Positions 39,280 to 48,700 are shown, numbered from the stretch's first letter. The stretch: 64,000 nt of DNA from Pandoraea nosoerga (GCF_902459585.1 NZ_CABPSC010000003.1:186001-250000), one strand, 5' to 3'. Made by a program: numbers and translations. Notes: generated by a model not told the origin, from the sequence alone.

Positions 39280-41930
39280 CCCGTTACCTCGTTGATCTCG
39301 TCGCCTTTGTCGCAGGCCTGGCCGTCGTCGGCTGGATCGCCATCGGCTATGCCGGCACCAACACCCTCGCGCTCGCCATCGCCTTGCTGATCGCAGCGGT
39401 CTATCTCATCGGCGCGCTCGAGCTCAAACGCTTTCACCAATCGACCTGCGCGCTCGCGCGCGCCGTGGCCGGGCTCCATGCCACGCCGGCATCGCTGCCC
39501 GCCTGGCTCGACACGCTCCCGGCCGGTCTGCGCAACGCCGTGCGCCTGCGCGTGGAAGGCGAACGCGTCGGCCTGCCTGGCCCCGCTCTCACGCCGTACC
39601 TCGTCGGCCTGCTCGTGCTGCTGGGCATGCTAGGCACGTTCCTCGGCATGGCCGCCACGCTGCGCGGCACGGGTCTCGCCCTCGAGGGCGCCACCGACCT
39701 CGAAGCGATCCGCGCCTCGCTCGCCTCGCCGGTCAAGGGGCTCGGCTTCGCGTTCGGCACCTCCGTCGCCGGCGTTGCGACATCCGCCATGCTCGGCCTG
39801 CTTGCCGCCCTGGCCCGCAAGGAGCGCGCGCACGCGGTGCAAGCGCTCGACGCGCGCATCGCGACCACGCTGCGGCCGTTCTCGCAACAGCACCAGCGCG
39901 AAACCACGCTGCAATTGCTGGCACAGCAGGCCACCGCCATGCCCGCGCTCGTCGAGCGTCTGCAGGAGATGATGGCTGCGATGGAGCGCCACGGCCAGAC
40001 GCTCGGCGAGCGACTCGTCGCAAGCCAGGACGCGCTTCACGCGAAGACCGGCGCGTCCTATGCACAGTTGACCGACGCGATGCAGCAGTACCTGAAGGAC
40101 AGCGTGGCCACCACGGCCAGCGCGGCCGGCGCCGCGATCCGCCCGGCAGTCGAAGCGACGATGGCGAGCCTCGCACGCGAGACGGCGTCCTGGCAGCAGA
40201 CCGTTTGCGCCGCGATGCAAGATCGCATGGACGGCTTGTCCGATCGTTTCGAAGCCACCACCACGCGTGTCGCAAACGTCTGGAACGCGTCGCTCGACGC
40301 CCAGTTGCGCGCCAACGAGTCGCTCGCGACCGACCTGCGCGCGGCGCTGGGCGAATTCACGCAGACGTTCGATACGCGCTCGGCCAAGCTTCTCGACGAA
40401 GTCGCCGCGCGTCTGGAGAGCGCGACGGATCACGTCAGCGCGGCACACGCGGGCGTGGCGAAGCGCTGGGAAGCGTCGCTGGCCGCGCAACAGGCGACCA
40501 GCGACACGCTCGCCAGGGACCTCGCGGAGTCGCTCGCGCAATTCGCTCAGACGTTCGAAACACGCTCGGCCGGTCTGCTCGCCGACGTCACGTCGCGCCT
40601 CGATAACGCCACGGGCAGCATCGCCACCGCGCAGACCACGGTCGCGCAGGCCTGGGAGCAAGCCCTGGCCCAACAACAGCGCTCGCACGCCGCGCTCACG
40701 CAAGACCTCGGCGCAGCACTGGAGCGCTTCGCGCAGACGTTCGAGGCCCGCGCCAACGCGCTGCTCGCCGACGTGGCGACCCAGCTCGACGCGGCCAGCG
40801 GCAGCGTGAGCGGCGCGCACGAACGCGTTGCGCAAGCGTGGGACCGGTCGATCGCCCAACAAAAGCAAGCCAACGAAGCGCTCAACGCCGAGCTCGCTGG
40901 CGCGCTGGCGCGCTTTGCCGAAACCTTCGAGCAACGCTCGGCGCAATGGCTCCAGAGCGTCTGCGCCCGCATCGACTCGACCTCCGAGAGCGTGGCGCAG
41001 ACCTGGCGCGAAGCCATCGCCGAACATACGCGCACGAGCGAGCGTCTGGCCGACGGCAACCAGCAGCTCATCGCCGCGACGACCAGCGCCTTCAATGATC
41101 ACAGCGCGTCGCTGATGCAAGCGCTGAGCGCCGCCAACGCGGCCCACCACGACGCGACGGCCGAGCGCGAGACGCAGCGCCTGTCCGCCTGGACGCAGAC
41201 GCTCGAAGGCACGCTCGCCACGCTGCGCGCGGAATGGCAGAAGGTCGGCGAACACGCGGCCAGCCAGCAGCAGGCAATCTGCGACGCGCTCGCGCGTGCG
41301 GCGCTGGAGATGTCCGAACAGACGCGCGCCAACGCCAACGACACCATCGCCGAGATCTCGCGTCTGGTGCAAACCGCGTCGGAAGCCCCGAAGGCTGCCG
41401 CCGAGATCATCGGCGAACTGCGCCAGAAGCTCTCCGAGAGCATGGTGCGCGATAACGCGATGCTCGAAGAACGTTCGCGCCTGCTCGACACGCTCGGCAC
41501 GCTGCTCGATACCGTCAAGCACGCCGGCAACGAACAGCGCGCCGCCGTCGACGAGCTCGTCACCACGTCCGCTCGTTTGCTCGAGCGCGCCGGCGCCAAT
41601 CTCGGCGAGGCCATCGCCGCGCAGACCGACAAGCTCGCCGCGGCGTCGGCGCAGGTCGCCGGCAGCGCCATCGAGATCGCCAGCCTTGGGGACGCCTTCG
41701 GCGCGGCGGTGCAGAGCTTCGGCGAATCGAACGCGCAGTTGCTCGAGCATCTGCAGCGCATCGAAGCCGCGCTCGACAAGTCGATGGCGCGCAGCGACGA
41801 GCAGTTGGGCTACTACGTCGCGCAGGCGCGCGAGGTCGTGGAGCTCAGCGTGCTGTCGCAGAAGCAGATCCTCGAGAATCTGCAGGATCTGGCGCAAACG
41901 CGGGCACAACCGGGTAGCGTGGCAGCATGA
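39276..41930 (+). CDS. DUF802 protein: MotA/TolQ-like membrane part with long repeat-built coiled coil
   Basis: The 884-residue protein has two N-terminal helices (about 5-48) and two further ones (LVGLLVLLGMLGTFLGMAAT near 108-130; FGTSVAGVATSAMLGLLAAL near 157-178) in the arrangement of MotA/TolQ/ExbB stator proteins. Behind them lies a helical tail of about 700 residues. Four consecutive 62-residue repeats begin at residues 360, 422, 484 and 546, each with xFAxTFExR...LL and AQ.W. cores, so the tail grew by exact duplication. A MotA-like body with a long tail is also the build of ZorA. It is co-translated with the OmpA-type protein downstream. Confidence 0.85.
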   Translation: MTRYLVDLVAFVAGLAVVGWIAIGYAGTNTLALAIALLIAAVYLIGALELKRFHQSTCALARAVAGLHATPASLPAWLDTLPAGLRNAVRLRVEGERVGLPGPALTPYLVGLLVLLGMLGTFLGMAATLRGTGLALEGATDLEAIRASLASPVKGLGFAFGTSVAGVATSAMLGLLAALARKERAHAVQALDARIATTLRPFSQQHQRETTLQLLAQQATAMPALVERLQEMMAAMERHGQTLGERLVASQDALHAKTGASYAQLTDAMQQYLKDSVATTASAAGAAIRPAVEATMASLARETASWQQTVCAAMQDRMDGLSDRFEATTTRVANVWNASLDAQLRANESLATDLRAALGEFTQTFDTRSAKLLDEVAARLESATDHVSAAHAGVAKRWEASLAAQQATSDTLARDLAESLAQFAQTFETRSAGLLADVTSRLDNATGSIATAQTTVAQAWEQALAQQQRSHAALTQDLGAALERFAQTFEARANALLADVATQLDAASGSVSGAHERVAQAWDRSIAQQKQANEALNAELAGALARFAETFEQRSAQWLQSVCARIDSTSESVAQTWREAIAEHTRTSERLADGNQQLIAATTSAFNDHSASLMQALSAANAAHHDATAERETQRLSAWTQTLEGTLATLRAEWQKVGEHAASQQQAICDALARAALEMSEQTRANANDTIAEISRLVQTASEAPKAAAEIIGELRQKLSESMVRDNAMLEERSRLLDTLGTLLDTVKHAGNEQRAAVDELVTTSARLLERAGANLGEAIAAQTDKLAAASAQVAGSAIEIASLGDAFGAAVQSFGESNAQLLEHLQRIEAALDKSMARSDEQLGYYVAQAREVVELSVLSQKQILENLQDLAQTRAQPGSVAA

Positions 41931-42631
41931 GGGACGAACTGGGCGCTGGCGTCGGCGAGGGCATGGAGGGTCTGGAGGGCGTGGGGAGCGTGGAGGGCGG
42001 CGACATTGGCGCCGCCTCGCCGACGTGGGCTGTCTTCGGCGATCTGATGTCGGTGATGCTCGGCGCGTTCGTGCTGATCATGCTCGGCGTGATCGGCGTG
42101 CAGATCGAGCTCTCGGCCAGACTGGAGCGCGAGGTCAAGGAGCGGCGTGCCGAGACGCAGCGCCGCGAGACGCTCGAAAAGGCGCTCGCCGGCCCCCTCG
42201 CGGGCGGGCGGGTCACGCTCGTGAACGGCCGCATCGGCATCAGCGGCAACGTATTGTTCGCGCTCAACTCCGATCAGTTGCAACCGCAAGGGCGCGAAGT
42301 GCTGCGCAGCCTCGCGGGGCCGCTTGCCGCCTACCTGCGCGCGAGCGACGAAATCCTGATGGTCAGCGGCTTTACCGACAACCAGCAGGTGCGCGAGACG
42401 AACCGGCGCTTCGCCGACAACTGGGAGCTCTCGGCGCAGCGTGCGCTCACCGTCACGCGCGAGCTGATCGCGGCGGGCGTGCCGCCGTCGTCGATTTTCT
42501 CGGCGGCGTTCGGCGCCGAGCAACCGGTGACGTCCAATGCCGACGAAGCCGGCCGCGCGAAGAACCGTCGCGTGGAAATCGCCCCCATGCCGCGCAGCAG
42601 CGCCAGCAACGCAGGTAAGCCCAATGCGTGA
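41927..42631 (+). CDS. OmpA/MotB-type stator partner with one membrane helix
   Basis: The 234-residue protein has one membrane helix starting TWAVFGDLMSVMLGAFVLIM (about 33-52). Asp39 is in the place of the ion-binding Asp of MotB and ZorB. A short coiled coil follows, then an OmpA peptidoglycan-binding domain: FALNSDQLQPQGREVLRSLA, VSGFTDNQQV and GRAKNRRVEI. It starts on the stop of the DUF802 gene. Together they should make an ion-driven stator in the inner membrane that is anchored to the cell wall. No flagellar gene is near. Confidence 0.88.
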   Translation: MRDELGAGVGEGMEGLEGVGSVEGGDIGAASPTWAVFGDLMSVMLGAFVLIMLGVIGVQIELSARLEREVKERRAETQRRETLEKALAGPLAGGRVTLVNGRIGISGNVLFALNSDQLQPQGREVLRSLAGPLAAYLRASDEILMVSGFTDNQQVRETNRRFADNWELSAQRALTVTRELIAAGVPPSSIFSAAFGAEQPVTSNADEAGRAKNRRVEIAPMPRSSASNAGKPNA

Positions 42632-43514
42632 CGCCCACTTCGATTCGCCCGCATGCGATGGCGCCTCGGCGTGCGAAGCGCCGCACGCGAACGCCGCACC
42701 CGACGTGCCCGCCGCGCCCGACGCCGTCTCGGCACAACTCGCGCAATGGCGCTCGCAAGGCGCCGACAAGCGCGACCCGGTGCTTTTCCATCGAATCGAA
42801 GCGCTCGCCGCGCGCAGCCGCGGCTATGGCGGAGACGTGCGGCGCATGCTCGACGAACGTCTGAAGATGCTCGTCGAAGCGTTGGCACGGCGGCTCGCGT
42901 CCGCTGAAACGGTAACGCAGGCGCCGCGGGAAACGCACGCCGACCCGTCCGTTGCGTCACCGCTTGCCGCGCTCGCCGCCGGCATCTCGCAACGCACCGG
43001 CGAGCGCGCCGCCCGGGCGTCGGCGTCTCGCGCCGCTCACGCTCATCGGCTCGCGGCACGCGGCGATCGTGAGCCGCATAGCGCTCGTGACGGGCAGGCG
43101 GGCGATGCGCCCGCGTCTTCCGTCGCCCCGGCTGCCGCAAGGCCTGCCGCCACGGCGCCTGCGCCCGTGGCCGTGCCGATCACGCCCACCGTCATCTCGA
43201 CCGACGACGCCTTCGAGGATCTCGACGTGCTCGAGTACTTCCGCGAAACGTGGTCGAAGCTGAGCACCGACGGCAATCTGCGCCAATCGCTCGCGCAAGT
43301 GCCCGAGAACGCCGGCCCCCTGAATTCCAGCCATCTCGTGCATCGCGCCCTGTCGCTCATGCACGACGTCTCGCCCGACTATCTGCGGCACTTCCTGCGC
43401 CACGCCGATGCGCTCTCGTGGCTCGAAGACATGGAGGCGGCCGGCGTGCTTGGCGCCAAGGCCACCGCGCGCGCCACCGCCGCCGTCAAACCGGGTCGCA
43501 CCAAGGCCCGCTGA
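42624..43514 (+). CDS. DUF2894 family protein
   Basis: The ATG overlapping the OmpA-type stop gives 296 residues. SAQLAQWRSQGADKRDPVLF, AARSRGYGGDVRRMLDERL and DVLEYFRETWSKLSTDGNLR match DUF2894, with a disordered Ala/Pro linker between. It is soluble and basic. As fourth gene of the operon it is probably a cytoplasmic effector or adaptor of the stator-like complex, but no catalytic motif is visible. Confidence 0.85.
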   Translation: MRDAHFDSPACDGASACEAPHANAAPDVPAAPDAVSAQLAQWRSQGADKRDPVLFHRIEALAARSRGYGGDVRRMLDERLKMLVEALARRLASAETVTQAPRETHADPSVASPLAALAAGISQRTGERAARASASRAAHAHRLAARGDREPHSARDGQAGDAPASSVAPAAARPAATAPAPVAVPITPTVISTDDAFEDLDVLEYFRETWSKLSTDGNLRQSLAQVPENAGPLNSSHLVHRALSLMHDVSPDYLRHFLRHADALSWLEDMEAAGVLGAKATARATAAVKPGRTKAR

Positions 43515-43637
43515 GAGAGGTTCGCCGGGATCTTCTCCGGCATCGCGGCGAACACGGAGGCCCGGTCAGGGCGTGGGAGGCAGAGACGGAAGGCAGAGGC
43601 GAACGGGAGGGATGGGGCGTCCTGCGATCAGCCGCCG

Positions 43638-44885
43638 TCAGCCCGCGACGCGCGGCTTTCCGCCGCCGGACATCCACCGCAGCGTCAGCCCCCAGAAGCT
43701 CAGCGCGAGCAAGCTCACGAGCGCGCCCAGCGCGCATACGCCCGTCCATCCGAACGTCGCGAAGGTCGCCGTTGCGGCAACGCCGCCAAGGCCGCTGCCC
43801 GTCGCGTAGAACAGCATGTAAGCGCCGACGAGCCGACTCGGCGCCTGCGCACGCGCGGCGAAGATGAGGCTCTGGTTCGTCACGTGAATCGCCTGCGCCG
43901 CGAGATCGAGCAGCAACACCCCGAGCGCCAGCCACCCCAGCGACACGCGCAGGCCCGCAAGCGGCAGCCACGAGAGCGTGAGCACGAGCAACGCCGCGCC
44001 CGTCGTGCGCTGTGCCCAGCCGCGGTCGGCCCAGTACCCGGCACGCGCGGCCGCCAACGCCCCCGCGGCGCCGACGAGGCCGAACGCGCCGATGGTCGTG
44101 TGCGAGAAATGGAACGGTGCGGCGGACAACGGCAATACCAGCGCACTCCAGAAAATGCTCAACGCCATGAACATCAGCAAGGCAATGCCGCCGCGGACCT
44201 GCAAGGTGCGCTCCTCTCGGAGCAGCGCGAACATCGAGCGCAGCAGTGCCACGTAGGGCTGGCGCGTCGCCGGCGCCCGCTGACGGGGCAACGCGCGCCA
44301 CAGCACGGCGCCGAGCACGAGCATCGCCAGCGCCGAGGCCAGATACACGCCACGCCATCCCGCAACGTCGGCAACGCCGCCCGCCATCACGCGCGCCAGC
44401 AACAGGCCGACCACCACGCCGCCCTGGGTGGCGCCCACGACGCGGCCTCGCTCGTGCTCGCCCGCCGCACTCGAGGCAAACGCAATGAGGCCCTGCGTCA
44501 TGGCCGTGCCGAGCATGCCGACGAACGTCATGCCAAGCAGCAGCACCCACGCCGAGGACGCCGCCGCAACGCACAGCAGACCGGCCGTCAACAAGCCGAG
44601 CTGCACAAGCATGAGGCGCCGCCGCTCCCATTGATCGCCGAGCGGCACGAGAAACAGCAACGCCAGCGCACAGCCGATCTGGGTGGCGGTCACGACGCTG
44701 CCCGCCGCGCCGTGCGAAATCGAGAAGTCGTTCGCCAGCATGTCGAGCAGCGGCTGCGCGTAGTAGACGTTGGCGACGCTCAGCCCGGCCGCGCATGCGA
44801 AGACGGCCACGAGCGCACGGGGCATCCCGCCCGCGATTGTTGCCGGCGACACGTCCGCCGCCGGCGTCGATTGACACGATGACAT
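43638..44885 (-). CDS. MFS transporter (YnfM/NepI-like efflux permease)
   Basis: The 415-residue protein starts MSSCQSTPAADVSPATIAGG and has about 12 membrane segments. ANVYYAQPLLDMLANDFSIS and the loop PLGDQWERRRLMLVQ identify an MFS efflux carrier. It is transcribed divergently from an HxlR-type regulator over a shared dyad operator, which is the usual set-up for a locally controlled exporter. The substrate cannot be read from sequence. The 120 bp downstream of it, towards the DUF2894 gene, holds no feature. Confidence 0.88.
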   Translation of the reverse strand: MSSCQSTPAADVSPATIAGGMPRALVAVFACAAGLSVANVYYAQPLLDMLANDFSISHGAAGSVVTATQIGCALALLFLVPLGDQWERRRLMLVQLGLLTAGLLCVAAASSAWVLLLGMTFVGMLGTAMTQGLIAFASSAAGEHERGRVVGATQGGVVVGLLLARVMAGGVADVAGWRGVYLASALAMLVLGAVLWRALPRQRAPATRQPYVALLRSMFALLREERTLQVRGGIALLMFMALSIFWSALVLPLSAAPFHFSHTTIGAFGLVGAAGALAAARAGYWADRGWAQRTTGAALLVLTLSWLPLAGLRVSLGWLALGVLLLDLAAQAIHVTNQSLIFAARAQAPSRLVGAYMLFYATGSGLGGVAATATFATFGWTGVCALGALVSLLALSFWGLTLRWMSGGGKPRVAG

Positions 44886-44902
44886 GGGGGGCTCCCTCAA
44901 CT

Positions 44903-44956
44903 GGTTTCAAATTGATACTTGTTGGATCATACCCAAACAAGTTCTAAAATGAAACC
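44903..44956. promoter_or_regulatory. Nested dyad operator and divergent promoters of hxlR/MFS
   Basis: GGTTTCA (44903-44909) pairs with TGAAACC (44950-44956), and ACTTGTT (44917-44923) with AACAAGT (44936-44942); both pairs share one centre at 44929.5. The regulator promoter TTGGAT (44922-44927), 17 bp, TAAAAT (44945-44950) lies inside it. A weaker TTGTTT/TATCAA pair faces the transporter. A dimeric HxlR protein bound here would cover both promoters. Confidence 0.7.
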
Positions 44957-45063
44957 TAATTTCCAACACCCCGGCCCTCCGACGCCCGCGCCCTGCGCCA
45001 ACACCCGCGCGGCGATGCCGGGCCGCCATCCGTCTGAAATCCCTCTGAACGAGGCCGCAGCCC

Positions 45064-45531
45064 ATGCCCACATCGAAGTCCGTTGCCACGCCGGCGCCAA
45101 ACCCGTCGCTCGATACCTGTCCCGTCGCGAGAACGGTCGACGTGATCGGCGATCGCTGGAGTCTGCTGATCGTGCGCGACGCCTTCGACGGCGTGCGCCG
45201 CTTCGGCGACTTCCTGCGCAGCCTGGGCGTGGCGCGCAGCATGCTCGCCACGCGCCTGCGCGCGCTGGTCGACGCAGGCATTCTTGCGGTGCAGCCAGCC
45301 TCGGACGGCACGTCCTACCAGGAATACGTACTCACGCCGCAGGGACGCGAACTCTTCACGCTCATCGTGGCGCTGCGGCAGTGGGGGGAGAAACACCGCT
45401 TCGGCCGTCGCGAGCCGCACTCGACGCTTGTCGATACGCGCACCGGCGAACCGCTGGCCGATCTGTGGCCGACGACCGCGGACGGGCAGCCCGTCGCGCC
45501 CGAGGACACGCAGGTGATTCGCCCGACCTGA
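45064..45531 (+). CDS. HxlR-family winged helix regulator
   Basis: The 155-residue protein has the HxlR pattern: CPVARTVDVIGDRWSLLIVR, RRFGDFLRSLGVARSMLATR and LTPQGRELFTLIVAL. The Cys before PVARTVDVIG is the position used for redox or electrophile sensing in several members. It faces the MFS gene over a dyad operator and most likely controls it and itself. Confidence 0.92.
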   Translation: MPTSKSVATPAPNPSLDTCPVARTVDVIGDRWSLLIVRDAFDGVRRFGDFLRSLGVARSMLATRLRALVDAGILAVQPASDGTSYQEYVLTPQGRELFTLIVALRQWGEKHRFGRREPHSTLVDTRTGEPLADLWPTTADGQPVAPEDTQVIRPT

Positions 45532-45701
45532 GCGCGGATGAGGGCGCGCGCGCCGCCGTCAACTTGCCACTGGAGGCGATTCCGGGGGATAATCGAGCCC
45601 GCTCCCGCCGCCTCGATGCGGGAAAATCCTTTGAAAAATCATCGTGTTGGGCGTTGACTTGCGCTGTGATGCCAGTCCGCCGCCTCCCGCAATGCCTCGA
45701 C

Positions 45702-45726
45702 AAGCCGTCGCCTCAGACGGCTTTTT
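45702..45726 (+). terminator. Terminator-type hairpin in the leader of trmB
   Basis: AAGCCGTC (45702-45709) pairs with GACGGCTT (45716-45723) around GCCTCA and is followed by a run of T to 45726. It stands seven bases before the trmB start. It may end transcripts from hxlR or act as an attenuator for trmB. Confidence 0.75.
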
Positions 45727-45732
45727 GCTTCC

Positions 45733-46536
45733 ATGACGAATCACGGACATCCGCCGGCCGACGACGCGCAACCGGCCCACGACGACGCAGCCGCCACCGG
45801 CGCGACGCCCTCCAACGAACAGGACGGCGACGTCTACGTCGGTCCGGACGGCGTGGCGCACCCGCGCCGCATTCGCAGCTTCGTGCGGCGTGCCGGGCGC
45901 AGCTCCGAAGCGCAGAAGCGCGCCTTCGACGCGCTCGGCCCGAAGTTCGTGTTGCCCTACGCCGCGCAGCCGCTCGACTGGCCGGCCGCATTCGGCCGCG
46001 ACGGCGCGCCGCGCATTCTGGAAATCGGTTTCGGCATGGGCGACGGCACCGCTCATATCGCAAAGTTGCGGCCCAACGACGATTTTCTCGGCGTCGAAGT
46101 GCACGAACCGGGCGTGGGCGCGCTGCTCAAGCTCATTGGCGAAACACCGCTCTCGAACGTTCGCATCGTCCAGCACGACGCCGTGGAAGTGGTCGAGCAC
46201 ATGCTGCCCGCAGGCTCGCTCGACGGCGTTCACATCTTCTTCCCGGATCCGTGGCACAAGAAGCGCCACCACAAGCGCCGCCTGCTGCAGCCGCCCTTCG
46301 TGGCACTGCTCGCTTCGCGCCTGAAGTCCGGCGGCTATCTGCACTGCGCCACCGACTGGCAGGAGTACGCCGAGCAAATGCTCGAAGTGCTCGGCGGTGA
46401 AGCGTCGCTCGAGAACACGGTCGCCACGGCCGACGGCTATGCGCCGCGTCCCGACTATCGTCCTGTGACGAAGTTCGAGAACCGCGGCCTGCGTCTGGGT
46501 CACGGCGTATGGGATCTCGTATTCAGGAAACGCTGA
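45733..46536 (+). CDS. trmB: tRNA (guanine-46-N7) methyltransferase
   Basis: The 267-residue protein has the AdoMet motif [12 protein letters not shown] and the family signature [17 protein letters not shown]. It methylates G46 in the variable loop of tRNA. The first 50 residues ([18 protein letters not shown]) are low-complexity and not part of the fold, usual for Burkholderiaceae versions. It has no ribosome binding site clear of the terminator hairpin, which makes attenuation worth considering. Confidence 0.95.
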   Translation: MTNHGHPPADDAQPAHDDAAATGATPSNEQDGDVYVGPDGVAHPRRIRSFVRRAGRSSEAQKRAFDALGPKFVLPYAAQPLDWPAAFGRDGAPRILEIGFGMGDGTAHIAKLRPNDDFLGVEVHEPGVGALLKLIGETPLSNVRIVQHDAVEVVEHMLPAGSLDGVHIFFPDPWHKKRHHKRRLLQPPFVALLASRLKSGGYLHCATDWQEYAEQMLEVLGGEASLENTVATADGYAPRPDYRPVTKFENRGLRLGHGVWDLVFRKR

Positions 46537-46579
46537 TCGTCCCCGGGCGGCAGCCGTTCGCCGCGTTCGCGCAAACACG

Positions 46580-46604
46580 AAGGGCACCCGAGGGTGCCCT
46601 TTCT
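46580..46604. terminator. Bidirectional terminator between trmB and uppP
   Basis: Arms AAGGGCACCC (46580-46589) and GGGTGCCCTT (46592-46601) pair perfectly with a two-base centre; a T-rich tract follows on the plus strand. It separates two convergent genes. Confidence 0.85.
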
Positions 46605-46626
46605 TCGTTGCGGCGTGGACCGCGCG

Positions 46627-47469
46627 TCAGTCGGCCCAGACTACCAGGCCGCTGTAGGCCGTCGCCAGCACGACGATACCGAACACGATGCGATACCACG
46701 CGAATGCCGTGAAGTCGTGCGACGCGATGTAGCGCAGCAGCCAGCGCACGCAGATGAAAGCGCTGACGAAGGCCGCGACGAAACCCACGCCGAAGAGGCT
46801 GAAGTCGTCGAGCGACAGCGTCGAGCGCGCCTTGTACAGTTCGTAGACGGTGGCGCCGAACAGGATCGGAATCGCGAGAAAGAACGAGAACTCCGTCGCC
46901 ACGCGGCGCTCGAGGCCGAACATCATGCCGCCGATGATCGTCGCTCCCGAGCGCGACGTGCCGGGCACGAGCGCAAGGCACTGCGCGAGGCCGACCTTCA
47001 GGGCGTCGGCGAAGGACAGATCGTCGATCGACGCCACGCGCGGCGGCTTGCCCGTTTCGGCGTTGCGGCGGTTGTGCCGCTCCACGAGCAGGATGATCAC
47101 GCCACCGATGATGAACGCCGTGGCCACCACGATCGGATTGAACAGCACCGCCTTGATGTGCTTGCCGAAAAGCAGGCCGAGCACGATGGCCGGCACGCAG
47201 GCGACGACGACGTTGACGGCGAACCGGCGCGCCTTCGCGTCCCCGCCGAGCCCCAGCACCACCTGCGCGATCTTCGCGCGGAATTCCCAGCACACCGCGA
47301 GAATCGCGCCGAACTGGATGACGATCTCGAAGACCTTGCCCTTGTCGTCGTTAAAGTCGAGCAGACTGCCGGCCAGAATCAGATGGCCGGTCGACGAGAT
47401 CGGCAGGAATTCGGTCAAGCCTTCGACCACGCCGAGAATGACGGCTTTGAGCGCCAGCAACAAGTCCAT
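46627..47469 (-). CDS. uppP: Undecaprenyl-diphosphatase (bacitracin resistance protein)
   Basis: The ATG ([20 protein letters not shown]) gives 280 residues and about eight membrane helices. The catalytic blocks [15 protein letters not shown] and [10 protein letters not shown] are complete. The enzyme recycles undecaprenyl diphosphate at the membrane for peptidoglycan and O-antigen synthesis. A longer frame exists upstream but adds only unlikely residues. Confidence 0.96.
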   Translation of the reverse strand: MDLLLALKAVILGVVEGLTEFLPISSTGHLILAGSLLDFNDDKGKVFEIVIQFGAILAVCWEFRAKIAQVVLGLGGDAKARRFAVNVVVACVPAIVLGLLFGKHIKAVLFNPIVVATAFIIGGVIILLVERHNRRNAETGKPPRVASIDDLSFADALKVGLAQCLALVPGTSRSGATIIGGMMFGLERRVATEFSFFLAIPILFGATVYELYKARSTLSLDDFSLFGVGFVAAFVSAFICVRWLLRYIASHDFTAFAWYRIVFGIVVLATAYSGLVVWAD

Positions 47470-47600
47470 GCGATGAGTTCCTGAGAAGTCGTTAGGTGGG
47501 AAAAAAATGTACAAGATGAGCGCGTCGAGCGAAGCAGGCCGTGCGGGAAGGCGCAGCGAGAAGCCGGAGCTCGGAAGCGCGCCGCCTCACGCGCGAGCCG

Positions 47601-48200
47601 TCATCGCGAATCGAATTTGACGTTCACGCCATGCGCGAGCACGGTAATCGCCCCCGGCTGACGCACGGCCCCGCCGATATTGAGCTGTTCGGGCTTGAAC
47701 GTATAGATCGGCGCGTTCTGCAGCAACTGCATCGCGATCAGCGCGCCGGCCGCGTTCAGTTGCCGCGACCACCGCTCGGGCAGGCCGTCGATGGCGAACG
47801 TCTCGACTTCGGGATCGCGCAGCACGACCGACATCGTCGCGGGATCGTAGGCGAGCGCGCTGTCGATCGCCAGCGTGCCCGTGAGCGGCGCGCCGCCCAG
47901 CGGGTGCGTGACAGTGGCGTCGACCGACACCGCCAGCCGGTTGCGCTCGGGCAGCAAGGTCAGCCGCGGGTGCGACAGATTCACGTCGAGCACGGCGAGC
48001 ACGCGCCGGTCGAATGGAAACTTGCGATCGAGCGCGCGCTGCAATTGGCCTTCGGAAAACGTGTAGTCGTTGCCGAACGGCAACCCGGCGCAGGCTCCCA
48101 GCCCGGCCGCGAGCAAGGTGGCGCCGCTCACGGCGAGCCAGCGCCGCCGCCCGGCGTCGGGAGCGTGGAGCGCGCCCCGCACCTCGCGGCACTGACGCAT
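47601..48200 (-). CDS. DUF1439 family lipoprotein
   Basis: The chosen ATG gives 199 residues with a lipoprotein signal whose lipobox is LGAC (about residue 37). The body has the DUF1439 pattern TFSEGQLQRALDRKFPFDRR and VSVDATVTHPLGGAPLTGT. Such proteins are periplasmic or outer-membrane-linked beta proteins of unknown role, often in Gram-negative envelopes. The start at residue 1 of MRQCREVRGALH is one of three possible. Confidence 0.8.
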   Translation of the reverse strand: MRQCREVRGALHAPDAGRRRWLAVSGATLLAAGLGACAGLPFGNDYTFSEGQLQRALDRKFPFDRRVLAVLDVNLSHPRLTLLPERNRLAVSVDATVTHPLGGAPLTGTLAIDSALAYDPATMSVVLRDPEVETFAIDGLPERWSRQLNAAGALIAMQLLQNAPIYTFKPEQLNIGGAVRQPGAITVLAHGVNVKFDSR

Positions 48201-48297
48201 GGACGAATCTCGATACGAATTTGCCGGCATGTCGTGTTTCGCTACAGGGCTCTGGCGCCCGACACGCGCGACTATAGCACCCGAGTGCGACACGACA

Positions 48298-48561
48298 CTA
48301 CGCGTGGCCGGGCGCCGTCATCGCCTCCAGTGCGGACAGCCAGGCGATGGCCTGCGCACGATCGCTGCCACACATTTGCGCCGACGGTTGCAGCGATCCG
48401 CACACGGCCGGACGCAGCGCACTGCCGAAAAGCCGGCAGCGGTCCTCGTCGTCGAGTTGCACGCAGCGCGTGTTCGCCGGCTTGCCGTTCGGCATGCCCG
48501 GAATGGGTGTCGAAATGGAAGGCGCGATGCAACACGCCGCGCAGCGGGGTCGGCAGTTCAT
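48298..48561 (-). CDS. YkgJ family cysteine-cluster protein
   Basis: The ATG gives 87 residues. The cysteine pattern [12 protein letters not shown] with later Cys in [13 protein letters not shown] and VCGSL is that of the YkgJ zinc- or iron-sulfur-binding family. The short size is typical. The function is unknown. Longer frames upstream run through a simple-repeat region and are unlikely. Confidence 0.85.
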   Translation of the reverse strand: MNCRPRCAACCIAPSISTPIPGMPNGKPANTRCVQLDDEDRCRLFGSALRPAVCGSLQPSAQMCGSDRAQAIAWLSALEAMTAPGHA

Positions 48562-48640
48562 GAAACGGCGGATCAGAGGATGAGAAGGATGAGAACAATC
48601 AGGGCAAGCGGGGGGCGACGCGCCGTCCCGCGCGGCGCCA

Positions 48641-48700
48641 GGTGATGCGAGGCGATGCGAGATGATGCGAGGTGGCGCGATGGGGCGCGATGGGGCGCGT
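48641..48700. repeat. Six imperfect tandem 10 bp repeats
   Basis: The units run GGTGATGCGA, GGCGATGCGA, GATGATGCGA, GGTGGCGCGA, TGGGGCGCGA, TGGGGCGCGT. This is a small minisatellite between the YkgJ gene and the SDR gene; no gene overlaps it. Confidence 0.75.

Noticed and set aside
39630-41909. 759-codon minus-strand frame opposite the DUF802 gene
   Set aside because: The plus-strand gene has clear membrane helices and repeats in frame; the opposite frame only mirrors its repeat structure.
48641-48700. CRISPR array
   Set aside because: The tandem units are 10 bp without spacers; it is a minisatellite. No cas gene is in the window.
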